From NCBI RefSeq assembly GCF_002208135.1, contig NZ_CP021647.1, forward strand, positions 561,501-625,500: a stretch of 64,000 nucleotides of DNA, given 5' to 3'. A program made the translations under genes and the position numbers. Shown piece by piece: positions 14,520-22,782 of the stretch. Within the stretch, counting starts at the first letter, position 1. The number at the start of each line of letters is the position of its first letter. The notes under the pieces were generated by a model. It was not told where the DNA came from, ran no database searches, and saw nothing but the letters and a program-made list of their open reading frames with translations. The DNA comes from Pseudoalteromonas piscicida (lineage in GTDB: Bacteria > Pseudomonadota > Gammaproteobacteria > Enterobacterales > Alteromonadaceae).

Positions 14520-17021
14520 TTAGGCTAGTTTGCGTAGTAGTCCTTGTGTGTTTTGTTTCATGGTATTCGCCACCATAAAGTAACCAATCACAGCGACGAA
14601 CGTTGCGCCTGTTGCAGGCCCTAATAACCAAATATAGGGGTGCAAGCGGCCATCTACATCGAACGTTTGGACTTGGATCACGAAAAGTGCAATGTCACTG
14701 ACCACGGCGGCTACCAGCCCTGCCAATCCGCCAAGTAATAAAAATTCATAAAGCGTGGCGAGTTTTATCAAACGACCTTTAGCACCGAGCGTGCGCAAGA
14801 TAACGATTTCTTGCATGCGTTCAGCAAGGCTCGCTTGAACCTGAGAAATTAACACCAAAGAGCCGCTGATAAGCACGATACTCAGTACAAAGCTAATCGC
14901 TAGTGATACCTGAGAAATCATTGACTGTGCCTGTTTGAGCTGGCTCTGAATGTCGATCATGCTAATCGTCGGATAGGCTTTTAAGAATTGACTAATCACC
15001 TTAGTGTCAGTTGTTTCAAGCTTGGCGGCAGTAAAGTAAGTCACAGGGAATTGGCCGGCGATTTTATCGTTAAATATCATCACAAAGTTGGGTTTCAATG
15101 AGCCCCAATTGACACTACGTAAACTTGTCACTTCGGCTTCAATTGTTTGACTATTGATTAGGAAGCTAAGCGTGTCCCCCACTTTTATCCCTACCCGCTC
15201 GGCAAGCCCTTTAGCAACGGAAACTTGAAGCACATCAGAATCATCAAACCACTTGCCGTCAACTACTTCATTGCCTGCAGGTAATTCATCTAGCCAGGTA
15301 AGGTTGAGCTCTCGCCCTACCCCTTCACGTGCATCTTTGTCTTTTTCTTCACCTTCTTGCAGTGAGACTCGGCGCGCAAACTCTTCACCATTTAAAGCAT
15401 TTACACGGCCCAAAAATACGGGATAAAAATGCGCATGTTTGATGCCACTCTCATCGAGTTTGCTCTGCATTGGCTGAATTTCTTGTTCCGCGATATTAAT
15501 AAAGAACGCATTGGGCGCGTCTTCAGGCACCTGCATCTGCCAATCCGAGATCATGTCGTTTTTCAGCACCACCAAAAACAGCATCAATTTGATAGCAAGG
15601 GCAAAGCTAATAAGCTGTACCGCGTTTGCATTTGCGCGTTTTTGCAGTGTGGCAATGGCAAGAGACCAACTTGAGCCCGGGCTCAAACCAAGTTTCCTAC
15701 CTGCTGAAAATAATAGTCGTGAGATCACGTATAGCACGGCCATGAGTAGCAAGGTTGCGCCAAATAGAATTGCGGTGATCTTAATGTCGCGACTAAATAG
15801 CCACATCAACCCGAAAATAGTTAATACAGAGAGCGCCATATGAATTCGACTAATCGCGATGGTGTCTCCAAGGTTACGTCTTAGGACGCGCAGCGGCGGG
15901 ATATCAAACAAATCTAATAGTGGTTTCAGTGAAAACATCATGGCGCACACTACACCCACAGCGATGCTCAGCAGCCAAGGCCTAAACCCTGCCTCAGGTA
16001 GGGCTGTATCCATAAAATTAATTAGGTAAGAGGCTCCAACACTTTGCAGCCCATAGCCAACAGCAAGACCAACCACAACGGAAAAAAAGGTCACTAAAGA
16101 AAGGTGTAAAAGGTAAATGCGGCGGATGGTTTTACGACTACCACCGAGTGTTTTCATCATGGCGACGGGATCATATTGACGCTCACAGTAGCGTTTTGCA
16201 GATACCGCCATCGCCACGGCAGCAAGCATGATCCCGAACAGTCCTGCAAGGAGCAAAAAGCGCTCTGAGCGGGCTAAGTTTTCACCCAAAGGTGATTGCC
16301 TATCCTTCACCCCTTGCCAAGATTGGTTGCTTTTGAGTTGAGGCTTAAGCCAAGTGTAGTACTCTCCCAGCTGTTGTTCTGAACCCGAAAATAATAGCCG
16401 GTAAAACACCCGACTACCGGGCTGAATGGCTTTAGTTACCGGAATATCATCATAATTAATGAGGACGCGTTTATTCCCCGCCAGCGAGAAGAAAGGAGCA
16501 TCTGGCTCGCTAATGAGTACCTTACTCACGGTAAACTGCCCAGCCCCTATTTCTACCTCGTCGCCAATGTTAAGGCCTAGCGAGTAAAAAAGGCCTTCAC
16601 TTAGCCATACATTGCCCTTTTTTGGGGCGGCTTGAACTTGGTAATTCTCGCCATTAAGGCTATCTCTTAGGGTAAGCTTACCTCTTAGTGGATATGTCTC
16701 TGTCACGGCTTTTAGCGAGCCAAGTATTAACTCATCGTTGGCAAATAGCATAGAGTCAAAATACACTTGCTTGGCAGTATTTAAGCCAAACTCTCGTGCT
16801 GTGGTTAGTACTCTGTCGTCGAAATCATGGTTGCTCGAAAGCCGCCTGTCAGCCGCGATAAAGTCTGCGGATTTTTGTTCTAAATTCAAACGGATCCGTT
16901 CGGTAATGGAAGACAAGCTAAACACAGTCAATACTGCAAGCGCAATTGCAGCTAGGATGATGGTGAGCTCGCCTCGCCTAAATTCCCTAGAGAATAAAGT
17001 AAGTGCTAACTTAAACCACAT
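14520..17021 (-). CDS. ybbP: ABC transporter permease, YbbP type (FtsX family)
   Basis: 833 aa with ten predicted membrane segments in the type VII ABC arrangement: an N-terminal TM at about 20-40 (TIILAAIALAVLTVFSLSSI), a periplasmic domain, and FtsX blocks around 265-400 (LLAGLFGIMLAAVAMAVSAKRYCERQ...MMKTLGGSRKTI) and 710-830 (ISFVLSIVLISGSLVLISQVQASLAERMQEIVILRTLGAKGR). It is the inner-membrane subunit that works with YbbA. Its start overlaps the ybbA stop by 11 nt, and tesA is divergent next door, reproducing the ybbA-ybbP/tesA locus of enterobacteria. Substrate unproven; a role in lipid or lipoprotein handling is often suggested. Confidence 0.9.
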   Translation of the reverse strand: MWFKLALTLFSREFRRGELTIILAAIALAVLTVFSLSSITERIRLNLEQKSADFIAADRRLSSNHDFDDRVLTTAREFGLNTAKQVYFDSMLFANDELILGSLKAVTETYPLRGKLTLRDSLNGENYQVQAAPKKGNVWLSEGLFYSLGLNIGDEVEIGAGQFTVSKVLISEPDAPFFSLAGNKRVLINYDDIPVTKAIQPGSRVFYRLLFSGSEQQLGEYYTWLKPQLKSNQSWQGVKDRQSPLGENLARSERFLLLAGLFGIMLAAVAMAVSAKRYCERQYDPVAMMKTLGGSRKTIRRIYLLHLSLVTFFSVVVGLAVGYGLQSVGASYLINFMDTALPEAGFRPWLLSIAVGVVCAMMFSLKPLLDLFDIPPLRVLRRNLGDTIAISRIHMALSVLTIFGLMWLFSRDIKITAILFGATLLLMAVLYVISRLLFSAGRKLGLSPGSSWSLAIATLQKRANANAVQLISFALAIKLMLFLVVLKNDMISDWQMQVPEDAPNAFFINIAEQEIQPMQSKLDESGIKHAHFYPVFLGRVNALNGEEFARRVSLQEGEEKDKDAREGVGRELNLTWLDELPAGNEVVDGKWFDDSDVLQVSVAKGLAERVGIKVGDTLSFLINSQTIEAEVTSLRSVNWGSLKPNFVMIFNDKIAGQFPVTYFTAAKLETTDTKVISQFLKAYPTISMIDIQSQLKQAQSMISQVSLAISFVLSIVLISGSLVLISQVQASLAERMQEIVILRTLGAKGRLIKLATLYEFLLLGGLAGLVAAVVSDIALFVIQVQTFDVDGRLHPYIWLLGPATGATFVAVIGYFMVANTMKQNTQGLLRKLA

Positions 17022-17724
17022 TTACTGCCGCTCCTTGTTTTATTACTTCTAGTTTACCAGCTTCAATATGAATAATGCGGTCACACTGTTGCGCGAGTTG
17101 TTCATCATGGGTGACGAGCACTAAAGTCGTGCCATTTTCTTTGTTGAGATCAAACAGCAACCGCTCGATAAGATGGCCGTTTTTACTGTCTAAGTTTGCC
17201 GATGGTTCGTCGGCGAATAGGATTTTGGGTTTGCCAACAAAGGCTCTGGCGATGGCCACTCGTTGCTGTTCGCCACCCGAAAGTTGTGAGGGATAGTGCG
17301 TTAGGCGATGAGACAAGCCAACCTTTTCTAATAGCTCTGTCGCTTGATTTTTTGCACCTTTGTCCCCAGCTAATTCAGCAGGAAGCATTACATTTTCAAG
17401 CGCCGTTAAGCTTTGCACTAGCATAAATGACTGAAATACGAAGCCGACTTTTTCCGCTCGTAGCTGAGCTCGAGCTTCTTCATCCATTTTTTGCAATGAT
17501 TCGCCGTCTAAATGAACTTCTCCTTTGGATGCGATATCTAAGCCAGCGAGCAAACTAAGTAAGGTTGACTTACCTGAGCCAGAAGCGCCAACGATAGCCA
17601 CGGACTCTCCTGACTTGACAGTGAAATCGATATCACTAAGGATAGTGAGATTACCTTCGACGGTAGAGACCTGTTTAGTAAGGCCTTTTACTTGGATCAT
17701 ATTTAACTGAGAAAGCACTGACAT
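17011..17724 (-). CDS. ybbA: ABC transporter ATP-binding protein YbbA
   Basis: 237 aa. Walker A GASGSGKSTLL, Q-loop FVFQSFMLV, signature LSGGEQQRVAIARA, Walker B ILFADEPSANLD and the H-loop LVTHD are all intact, of the LolD/MacB-like clade. The start at 17724 is preceded by AGGA at longer spacing; MIQVKGL at 17700 is an alternative. Its ATG overlaps the tesA start on the other strand, so both genes share a very compact divergent promoter region. Confidence 0.93.
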   Translation of the reverse strand: MSVLSQLNMIQVKGLTKQVSTVEGNLTILSDIDFTVKSGESVAIVGASGSGKSTLLSLLAGLDIASKGEVHLDGESLQKMDEEARAQLRAEKVGFVFQSFMLVQSLTALENVMLPAELAGDKGAKNQATELLEKVGLSHRLTHYPSQLSGGEQQRVAIARAFVGKPKILFADEPSANLDSKNGHLIERLLFDLNKENGTTLVLVTHDEQLAQQCDRIIHIEAGKLEVIKQGAAVNVV

Positions 17725-18343
17725 GAAGTACTATTTCCTAAAGTTGTTGTTCATACTTGTTATTGTAATGACGCCGTTAAGCGCAAATGCCAAGCAAAAA
17801 CTCATGATAGTTGGTGATAGCTTAAGCGCCGCTTATGGCCTGAAACAAGATGATGGTTGGGTTAAATTGTTACAAAATAAATACGAAGGAGAACAAAATC
17901 CGATCGAAATTATCAATGTTAGCGTTAGCGGTCAAACCACAGGTAATGCTGTGGCAAAAATAAATCAGCAACTAAAAACGATTTCGCCTACTCATGTATT
18001 AATCGAATTAGGCGGTAATGATGGCTTGCGTGGCTTCCCTGTTAAAAGGTTAAAGGCAAATCTCACACAGCTGGTGCAATCTAGCCAACAAGCAGGCGCC
18101 AACGTTGCCGTAATGGAAATCCAAATACCTCCTAACTTAGGTCCGCGTTATACCAGTATGTTTACCGAGAGCTACCAACAAGTGACAGAGCAAACCAATA
18201 GCTACCTAATGCCCTACTTTATGCTAGAAGTGGCGGACAAACCGGAATTAATGCAAAACGATAACCTACACCCAAATAAAGAAGCGCAACCTCTAATTCG
18301 CGACTTTATGTATCAAGCAATCAATCAATGGCTGGCAAAATAA
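17723..18343 (+). CDS. tesA: Periplasmic arylesterase/acyl-CoA thioesterase I
   Basis: 206 aa with a signal peptide (YYFLKLLFILVIVMTPLSANAK). SGNH/GDSL hydrolase blocks are all present: block I VGDSLSAAYGL (Ser nucleophile), block II Gly in VSVSGQTTGNA, block III GGNDGLRG (Asn), block V DNLHPNKEAQ (Asp-His). E. coli TesA has lysophospholipase, thioesterase and arylesterase activity in the periplasm. Divergent from ybbA-ybbP as in enterobacteria. Confidence 0.94.
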   Translation: MKYYFLKLLFILVIVMTPLSANAKQKLMIVGDSLSAAYGLKQDDGWVKLLQNKYEGEQNPIEIINVSVSGQTTGNAVAKINQQLKTISPTHVLIELGGNDGLRGFPVKRLKANLTQLVQSSQQAGANVAVMEIQIPPNLGPRYTSMFTESYQQVTEQTNSYLMPYFMLEVADKPELMQNDNLHPNKEAQPLIRDFMYQAINQWLAK

Positions 18344-18355
18344 GCATACAAAGTA

Positions 18356-18380
18356 AAAAACCCGCTAAGAGCGCGGGTTT
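18356..18380. terminator. Rho-independent terminator
   Basis: AAACCCGC (18358-18365) pairs with GCGGGTTT (18373-18380), with A-rich and T-rich flanks. It lies between tesA and the convergent metalloprotease gene. Confidence 0.85.
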
Positions 18381-18416
18381 GGGTGTGTTTTAGTTTGAAA
18401 CTCTAACTTATAGCGA

Positions 18417-19157
18417 TTACTTGAAGTTTGCGATGCTTGTTTTAGTCGCATCTACTGTTTTCCAAGCATACGATTGACCAACTACACCGTAAGGCACGCC
18501 ACCAAGAGACCAGTTCGGGTTAGCGAAGTAGTCGTACTGTGTTGCATTACCAAATACATGTGGATAAGCCATGATACTGGCGAAGTTGTCTTGTACACCA
18601 TGGCCCATGCCATCAACGTATACACCACCGCTGGTATCACCCTGCTTACGTGAATGCGCAAGACCTTGGTTGTGACCAAGTTCATGAACAAATGTTGTTG
18701 CACCACAATCGATACCTGTAATGCTGAACATACGGTTGCTCATGCTTGAATATAGGTTGCCATTGCTACCTTGACCTACCCAAGCTAGACCACATGTGAT
18801 GTAGTTACCATTGCGCTCACCTGTACCAAGTACAGCAACCATATCTGCACGCCAAGTGTTACGCAGGTTAGCGACATAATTGCTGTTAGTGATGTTGTTT
18901 AGCCATGCACTAGTTGGAGTTATATTATGATTGCCTAGGTTTTCGGTACCAGCAAGACGTAGCTGAAGGTCGATACCATTTTGGCTATACACTTGGTTTG
19001 TAAATGCAATCAGCTGATTGATTTTAGTATTAATGTTTGACGTAGCAGCCGCAGATTGATCGGTATAAAGAATACCGATATCAACGGTGACTGCCGATGC
19101 GCTTGCAGATAGAGCGAGTGCTGTTGCCAGCGATGCTGCCTTTACTGTTGTTTTCAT
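18417..19157 (-). CDS. Secreted zinc metalloprotease, reprolysin-like (M12-type), without a prodomain
   Basis: 246 aa. Signal peptide KTTVKAASLATALALSASASA, then directly the catalytic domain (VDIGILYTDQSA...). The zinc site HELGHNQGLAH (158-168; H-E-x-x-H-x-x-G-x-x-H) and a Met-turn (SIMAYP, Met196) define a metzincin. Paired cysteines (122, 151) may form a disulfide. Related bacterial reprolysin-like proteases normally have an N-terminal prodomain of about 150-200 aa, which is missing here; a protein resembling that domain is encoded by the gene 15 nt upstream. RBS AAAGGA precedes the ATG. Confidence 0.88.
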   Translation of the reverse strand: MKTTVKAASLATALALSASASAVTVDIGILYTDQSAAATSNINTKINQLIAFTNQVYSQNGIDLQLRLAGTENLGNHNITPTSAWLNNITNSNYVANLRNTWRADMVAVLGTGERNGNYITCGLAWVGQGSNGNLYSSMSNRMFSITGIDCGATTFVHELGHNQGLAHSRKQGDTSGGVYVDGMGHGVQDNFASIMAYPHVFGNATQYDYFANPNWSLGGVPYGVVGQSYAWKTVDATKTSIANFK

Positions 19158-19172
19158 TGTTTTTCCTTTCTT

Positions 19173-19874
19173 TTAGTTAACGTTACTTTTGGGTTGAAAA
19201 ATATCTTCCTTCACTGAAACTGAGTTATGCTCTGTTTCGTCATGGCTATCATGCGGATGCAGCTCTTCTTCTTTATGGGAGCGGTAAAGGTCTCGTTTTG
19301 CTGCAATCCAACCATATTGGTCTTTTGATTCAAATACATAGTTGCCACTTGGCGCGGTGAGCTGGCCATATACGGCGTCTTTGCCTACGGTTAAAACGGT
19401 GGTATGAAAACGACCATCGGCACCAGTTACTTTACCGAATACGCTTTTATCGCCGTTTTCAGCCAAAGAAATGCCTGTCACTTCTGCTACAAATGACTCT
19501 TGTGTTTGCGGAATTAGCAATTCAAAGTTATCGCCACCTTCTAATTTTCTGAGTGTAGGCAAGTCAAACTCAATATAAGCTTCATTGTTTAAGTCTTGTG
19601 GTAAAACTTTTGCGGCTGATAGCACGGCTTTTGCTTGATTGGATACCTTATTCACCGCATAAAAATCGCTACTTTTTTGTATTGATGGTGCTGCGGTGAT
19701 AGCTTGCTCAGGGCCTAGTTCAAGAGCTTCAAGCTGTGGGATCGCCTTAGGCTCATCTTCTGAGTTGTTTGAAACTTGAATTACATTTGCACGTGACGGC
19801 TGAGCTTCTGGCATCATTTTCCAAAAAGCAATTCCAATAAAACCAACAAGTAATGCAACAATGAGCAATCGCAT
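19173..19874 (-). CDS. Membrane-anchored protein resembling a detached metalloprotease prodomain
   Basis: 233 aa. One N-terminal TM (residues 2-19) with no obvious cleavage site, a Pro/Glu-rich linker, then from about residue 90 a beta-rich domain (EAYIEFDLPTLRKL...SFVAEVTGISLAENG...FGKVTGADGRFHTTVLTVG...VYGQLTAPSGNYVFES...GWIAAKRDL). This resembles the prodomain region that precedes reprolysin-like catalytic domains. The end is His/Asp/Glu-rich (HPHDSHDETEHN), which could bind metal. First gene of a two-gene operon with the protease. A role as a foldase or inhibitor acting in trans, as lipase-specific foldases do, is inference. Confidence 0.6.
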   Translation of the reverse strand: MRLLIVALLVGFIGIAFWKMMPEAQPSRANVIQVSNNSEDEPKAIPQLEALELGPEQAITAAPSIQKSSDFYAVNKVSNQAKAVLSAAKVLPQDLNNEAYIEFDLPTLRKLEGGDNFELLIPQTQESFVAEVTGISLAENGDKSVFGKVTGADGRFHTTVLTVGKDAVYGQLTAPSGNYVFESKDQYGWIAAKRDLYRSHKEEELHPHDSHDETEHNSVSVKEDIFQPKSNVN

Positions 19875-20207
19875 AATTCACCACGAAGACGTTAATAAGT
19901 GGTGAAATACTATTCATGTTGAGGGTTTGTGATCAACTTTTAATTTACCAGTTGTTTTCATATTGGTTCATTAAAATTAATTATCTTCATGATATATATG
20001 TATAAATCTCATTAACAAATCTTTACAATACAGTGTGGTTAAGTGTGTTACGTCGTGGAACTGTCAAACTTATGTAACCAAAGTATGTTTTTGAAAGTAA
20101 TTGTTTAGATTGGCTTTATTTTTTCAACTGGTAGTATTATTTATCCTTTAGCTTCTATCTACTTGATTTCTATATTCAAAGTTTTCTGCTTTAGTTGAAT
20201 CTTTTAT
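19875..20207. other. AT-rich 333-bp intergenic region
   Basis: No coding frame with RBS. It holds the promoter region of the protease operon (reading left) and the 3' flank of the acyltransferase gene. No hairpin terminator or repeat recognised. Confidence 0.5.
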
Positions 20208-20801
20208 TTACATTCCTGATGCGTGTTCAGGGTATTTTGCCATTTGTTTTGAAAATTGTTGTTTGACTTGGTCAAATAACTGATCAGGCGTGAGCTCCAC
20301 AGTATTGTCAATCGCTTGCATAACAACAAAAGTTTTACTGCGATAGTCTATTGCCATAGGCACAATGGGTACTTGAGCGGATTGTGCGATGTAGACGAAG
20401 CCTTTTTTCCACTCTGGGGTGTATTTACGTGTTCCTTCTGGAGCTAAGCCCAAAATCAATTTGTCGTTGGCATCAAAGATATCGCGAACCTGCGTGACCA
20501 TACCATGAGGTATATCTCGCCTAACCGGAATACCACCCCATTTGCGTAATAACCAGTCAAATGGTGGGATAAAAATGGTGTGCTTGCCTAGAAAACGAAT
20601 TTCAACATCAAGTGCAAGTTTTACCGCAATGGCGATAAAGAAGTCCCAATTTGACGTATGCGGTGCGACGGCTGCTACAAATTTGTCTTCACTTGGGAAG
20701 CTGCCAGCTATCTTCCATCCCATCATCTTAAGCATCAAGCTCCCAAGCTTTCGACCAATAGGGCTGTTCGAGCGCGGAATATTAGGTGGAACATTGATCA
20801 A
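20208..20801 (-). CDS. 1-acylglycerol-3-phosphate acyltransferase family protein
   Basis: 197 aa. PlsC-type acyltransferase motifs: block I HTSNWD (H-x4-D), block II FLGKHTIF, block III PEGTRKYTPEWKKGF, block IV VPIVPMAIDY. No clear long N-terminal TM; a short amphipathic opening (IGRKLGSLMLKMMGW). Transfers fatty acyl groups to lysophospholipids or a related acceptor at the inner membrane. Shorter than E. coli PlsC (245 aa) and closer to the standalone lysophospholipid acyltransferase-like group. Confidence 0.88.
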   Translation of the reverse strand: MINVPPNIPRSNSPIGRKLGSLMLKMMGWKIAGSFPSEDKFVAAVAPHTSNWDFFIAIAVKLALDVEIRFLGKHTIFIPPFDWLLRKWGGIPVRRDIPHGMVTQVRDIFDANDKLILGLAPEGTRKYTPEWKKGFVYIAQSAQVPIVPMAIDYRSKTFVVMQAIDNTVELTPDQLFDQVKQQFSKQMAKYPEHASGM

Positions 20802-20996
20802 GGTAATGGCCTTCTTTGTTTTTGTTATTTATTGGTGGTGAATATATTTTAGCTGAAAGTTCTATATACCAAACGCTGGTGTGTGATGCCATAGTATAAA
20901 ATGAATTACTGATTAGGCAGAAAAATCTACAAAAGAGCGATTGAGCTAAGTTAGCTCCCTTATGCGGATCCCAGTCCCAGATTAATTAACCAAAAC

Positions 20997-21263
20997 TAGG
21001 GCCTGTTGATCTTTCAAGTTTGTTTTTGCAGCAGTTTGATTGGTATTTATACAAGGCAGAGTCTGCGTAGCATAGTTATTCTATGTGAGTCAGGCGATAA
21101 CACAGTAGAAATGCCAATCAAGCGCTGCCCTTCGGGTTCACCTGAGTGCGCTTTGTTCATTGTTGCTCAACTTTTGCTTAGATTACTAGGCGGCAAGTCG
21201 AGCGCCGCGACCAAAACACACTCAGGGGAACAAAAATCAAACAGCAAAGGTAAACAGGCCCTA
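20997..21263. mobile_element. 263-bp MITE with 10-bp class terminal inverted repeats and TA duplication
   Basis: The element starts GGGCCTGTT at 20999 and ends AACAGGCCC at 21261, flanked on both sides by TA (20997-20998, 21262-21263), as expected for an IS630/Tc1-like insertion. With the adjacent bases the repeats read AGGGCCTGTT/AACAGGCCCT. Inside there is an imperfect inverted repeat (GATTGGTATTT 21038-21048 with AAATGCCAATC 21109-21119) enclosing a small hairpin CATAG/CTATG (21071-21085). No transposase is present. It lies between the acyltransferase and the binding-protein gene. Confidence 0.7.
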
Positions 21264-21295
21264 ATAACTCAAGTTTCAATAGCTTGCCACTCTGA

Positions 21296-22183
21296 TCAGT
21301 TTGGCGATATGCACTGATGGATAGGTTGCCAAGTATATTTGGGGTTAAACAGGATATCCCTTGTATGGCCACTTAAGTTTGGGTTTTGAAGTTTTAGTGC
21401 TTTCCTATCTTTAAATTTAGCTTTTGCAATGGCTTCACGAGTAATTGGATGATTGAAAAACAGTTTATCAAACGAGCCGTCTTCAATTGCTTTATTGAGA
21501 CCATAGGTGAGACGATCCTTGAGTCGACTATTGTTTTTATTGACGAAAAAATACATCGCGGCGGGGTAACAAAACGCGAACCTAGACTCTACCACTGTGC
21601 TATCTAAGCTTTGTAACTCCGTCCACGGTTCGTGAAGTGCGCGAGGGAAGAGTTCAAAGCGCTTTTCTTCTAACATCTTTGGTAGCAAGGAAGCCATGCT
21701 AGTGACCACAACAAAGCCATTTTTTTCGTAGATTGAGGTATCGGGCCAGTCGATACCACTGCCAAGTGTAAAACTCATTAATTGTGCGGGTGAGTTCAAT
21801 AGAGAGAGTTTTTCTTCGGTATCTTTGTGGATGAGAAATAAACGCGCGCCCATCATCCCTTTTAGTAACGGCACATATACCGTCGCTAAACTCTTTTCCC
21901 GTTTGATTGACGTCATACTCCAGTGAACATCTAAAAGCTTTCCTTGTTCCAATATTTCTAAGGTGCGTCCTTGGGGGGTATGGTCGAATGAATTTTCACT
22001 GAGTTGGTAAGCGCCGTATTTATCGCGGCTCTTATTTAGAGCAAGTCTTAGTAACGCAATGTAGTAGTCTTGCTTAGGGTCTGCAAATTCTTTAGAAATA
22101 TTATAGCGCACCAGGTCGCTTGCACAGACGCTAGATGACGTCAGTAATATGAATATCAGGACTAGCTTAATTGAGGCAATCAT
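21296..22183 (-). CDS. Periplasmic substrate-binding-like protein (SBP_bac_3 fold)
   Basis: 295 aa with a signal peptide (IASIKLVLIFILLTSSSVCAS). The body has features of type-2 periplasmic binding folds: a first lobe with YYIALLRLALNKSRDKYG, a hinge region GSGIDWPDTSIYEKNGF, then LPKMLEEKRFELFP, FAFCYPAAMYFFVNKNN and a C-terminal LKDRLTYGLNKAIEDGSFDKLFF. Such proteins in Alteromonadales are often free-standing and not tied to ABC permeases, and none is nearby. Ligand unknown. Confidence 0.75.
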   Translation of the reverse strand: MIASIKLVLIFILLTSSSVCASDLVRYNISKEFADPKQDYYIALLRLALNKSRDKYGAYQLSENSFDHTPQGRTLEILEQGKLLDVHWSMTSIKREKSLATVYVPLLKGMMGARLFLIHKDTEEKLSLLNSPAQLMSFTLGSGIDWPDTSIYEKNGFVVVTSMASLLPKMLEEKRFELFPRALHEPWTELQSLDSTVVESRFAFCYPAAMYFFVNKNNSRLKDRLTYGLNKAIEDGSFDKLFFNHPITREAIAKAKFKDRKALKLQNPNLSGHTRDILFNPKYTWQPIHQCISPN

Positions 22184-22251
22184 TCCTTTTCCTCATCGCT
22201 CATTAGGAAGTATTCTTTAACTCTAGCGCAGAACGTGAGTTGATAAAGTAA

Positions 22252-22280
22252 AAAAGGCACCGAAGTGCCTTTTATTTTAG
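22252..22280 (-). terminator. Rho-independent terminator
   Basis: AAAAGGCAC (22252-22260), 4-nt CGAA loop, GTGCCTTTT (22265-22273), with T/A runs on both sides. It ends the M1 peptidase-DUF6702 operon on the minus strand. Confidence 0.85.
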
Positions 22281-22293
22281 CGAGTTAGATAAC

Positions 22294-22782
22294 CTAAAAT
22301 ATGACGCTCAGCCAATCGTCATTGCCATCAAAGTGCAACGTTCTTACTTTTCCTTTGCCTTCAAAGTTTACTAAATTAATTTGCTCTGACCATACATCTC
22401 TGAGTGCACTGTGGCGCATTTTAAGCTCAGTTATGGGTGAAAAAATCGGTGTTTCTTGGTATACCCAAAAGAATTGACCATCGATTTCTGCACCAACCAA
22501 GTTTAATGGCAGCACCTCACCAGCACCTGTTTTTATTTCAACACGCTTACTGACATATTCTGCAAAGCTCGCTCTATCAGCAGCATTATTAAATATGTCG
22601 GCATTTTGGCTGAGTAGGCTCTCTACTGCATGCTCAGTATCATGGAGATAGAATCTGTGCATGATTTCAATATTACCACTGCGTTCGTTAAATAATACCG
22701 TGGTGATCGCTGCTTTTAGTTGGTGCGCCTGACAAAGCGGAGAAATCAGCACCAGTAAACAGGCTAAGCGCCAGGTTTTCAT
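22294..22782 (-). CDS. DUF6702 family protein
   Basis: 162 aa with a signal peptide (KTWRLACLLVLISPLCQAH). Contains the DUF6702 pattern HQLKAAITTVLFNERSGNIEI followed by MHRFYLHDTEHAV, and later FFWVYQETP and WSEQINLVNFEG. Periplasmic beta-rich protein of unknown role. Its ATG shares a base with the stop of the M1 peptidase gene upstream (TAATG), so the two are translated together; this pairing suggests a joint function at the cell envelope. Confidence 0.8.
   Translation of the reverse strand: MKTWRLACLLVLISPLCQAHQLKAAITTVLFNERSGNIEIMHRFYLHDTEHAVESLLSQNADIFNNAADRASFAEYVSKRVEIKTGAGEVLPLNLVGAEIDGQFFWVYQETPIFSPITELKMRHSALRDVWSEQINLVNFEGKGKVRTLHFDGNDDWLSVIF

Noticed and set aside
14372..14578. 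68-codon plus-strand frame between the HAD and ybbP genes
   Set aside because: No RBS, runs through a terminator hairpin and into the 3' end of the ybbP-like gene.
21006..21317. 103-codon frame
   Set aside because: Lies almost wholly within the MITE and has no family similarity or RBS.
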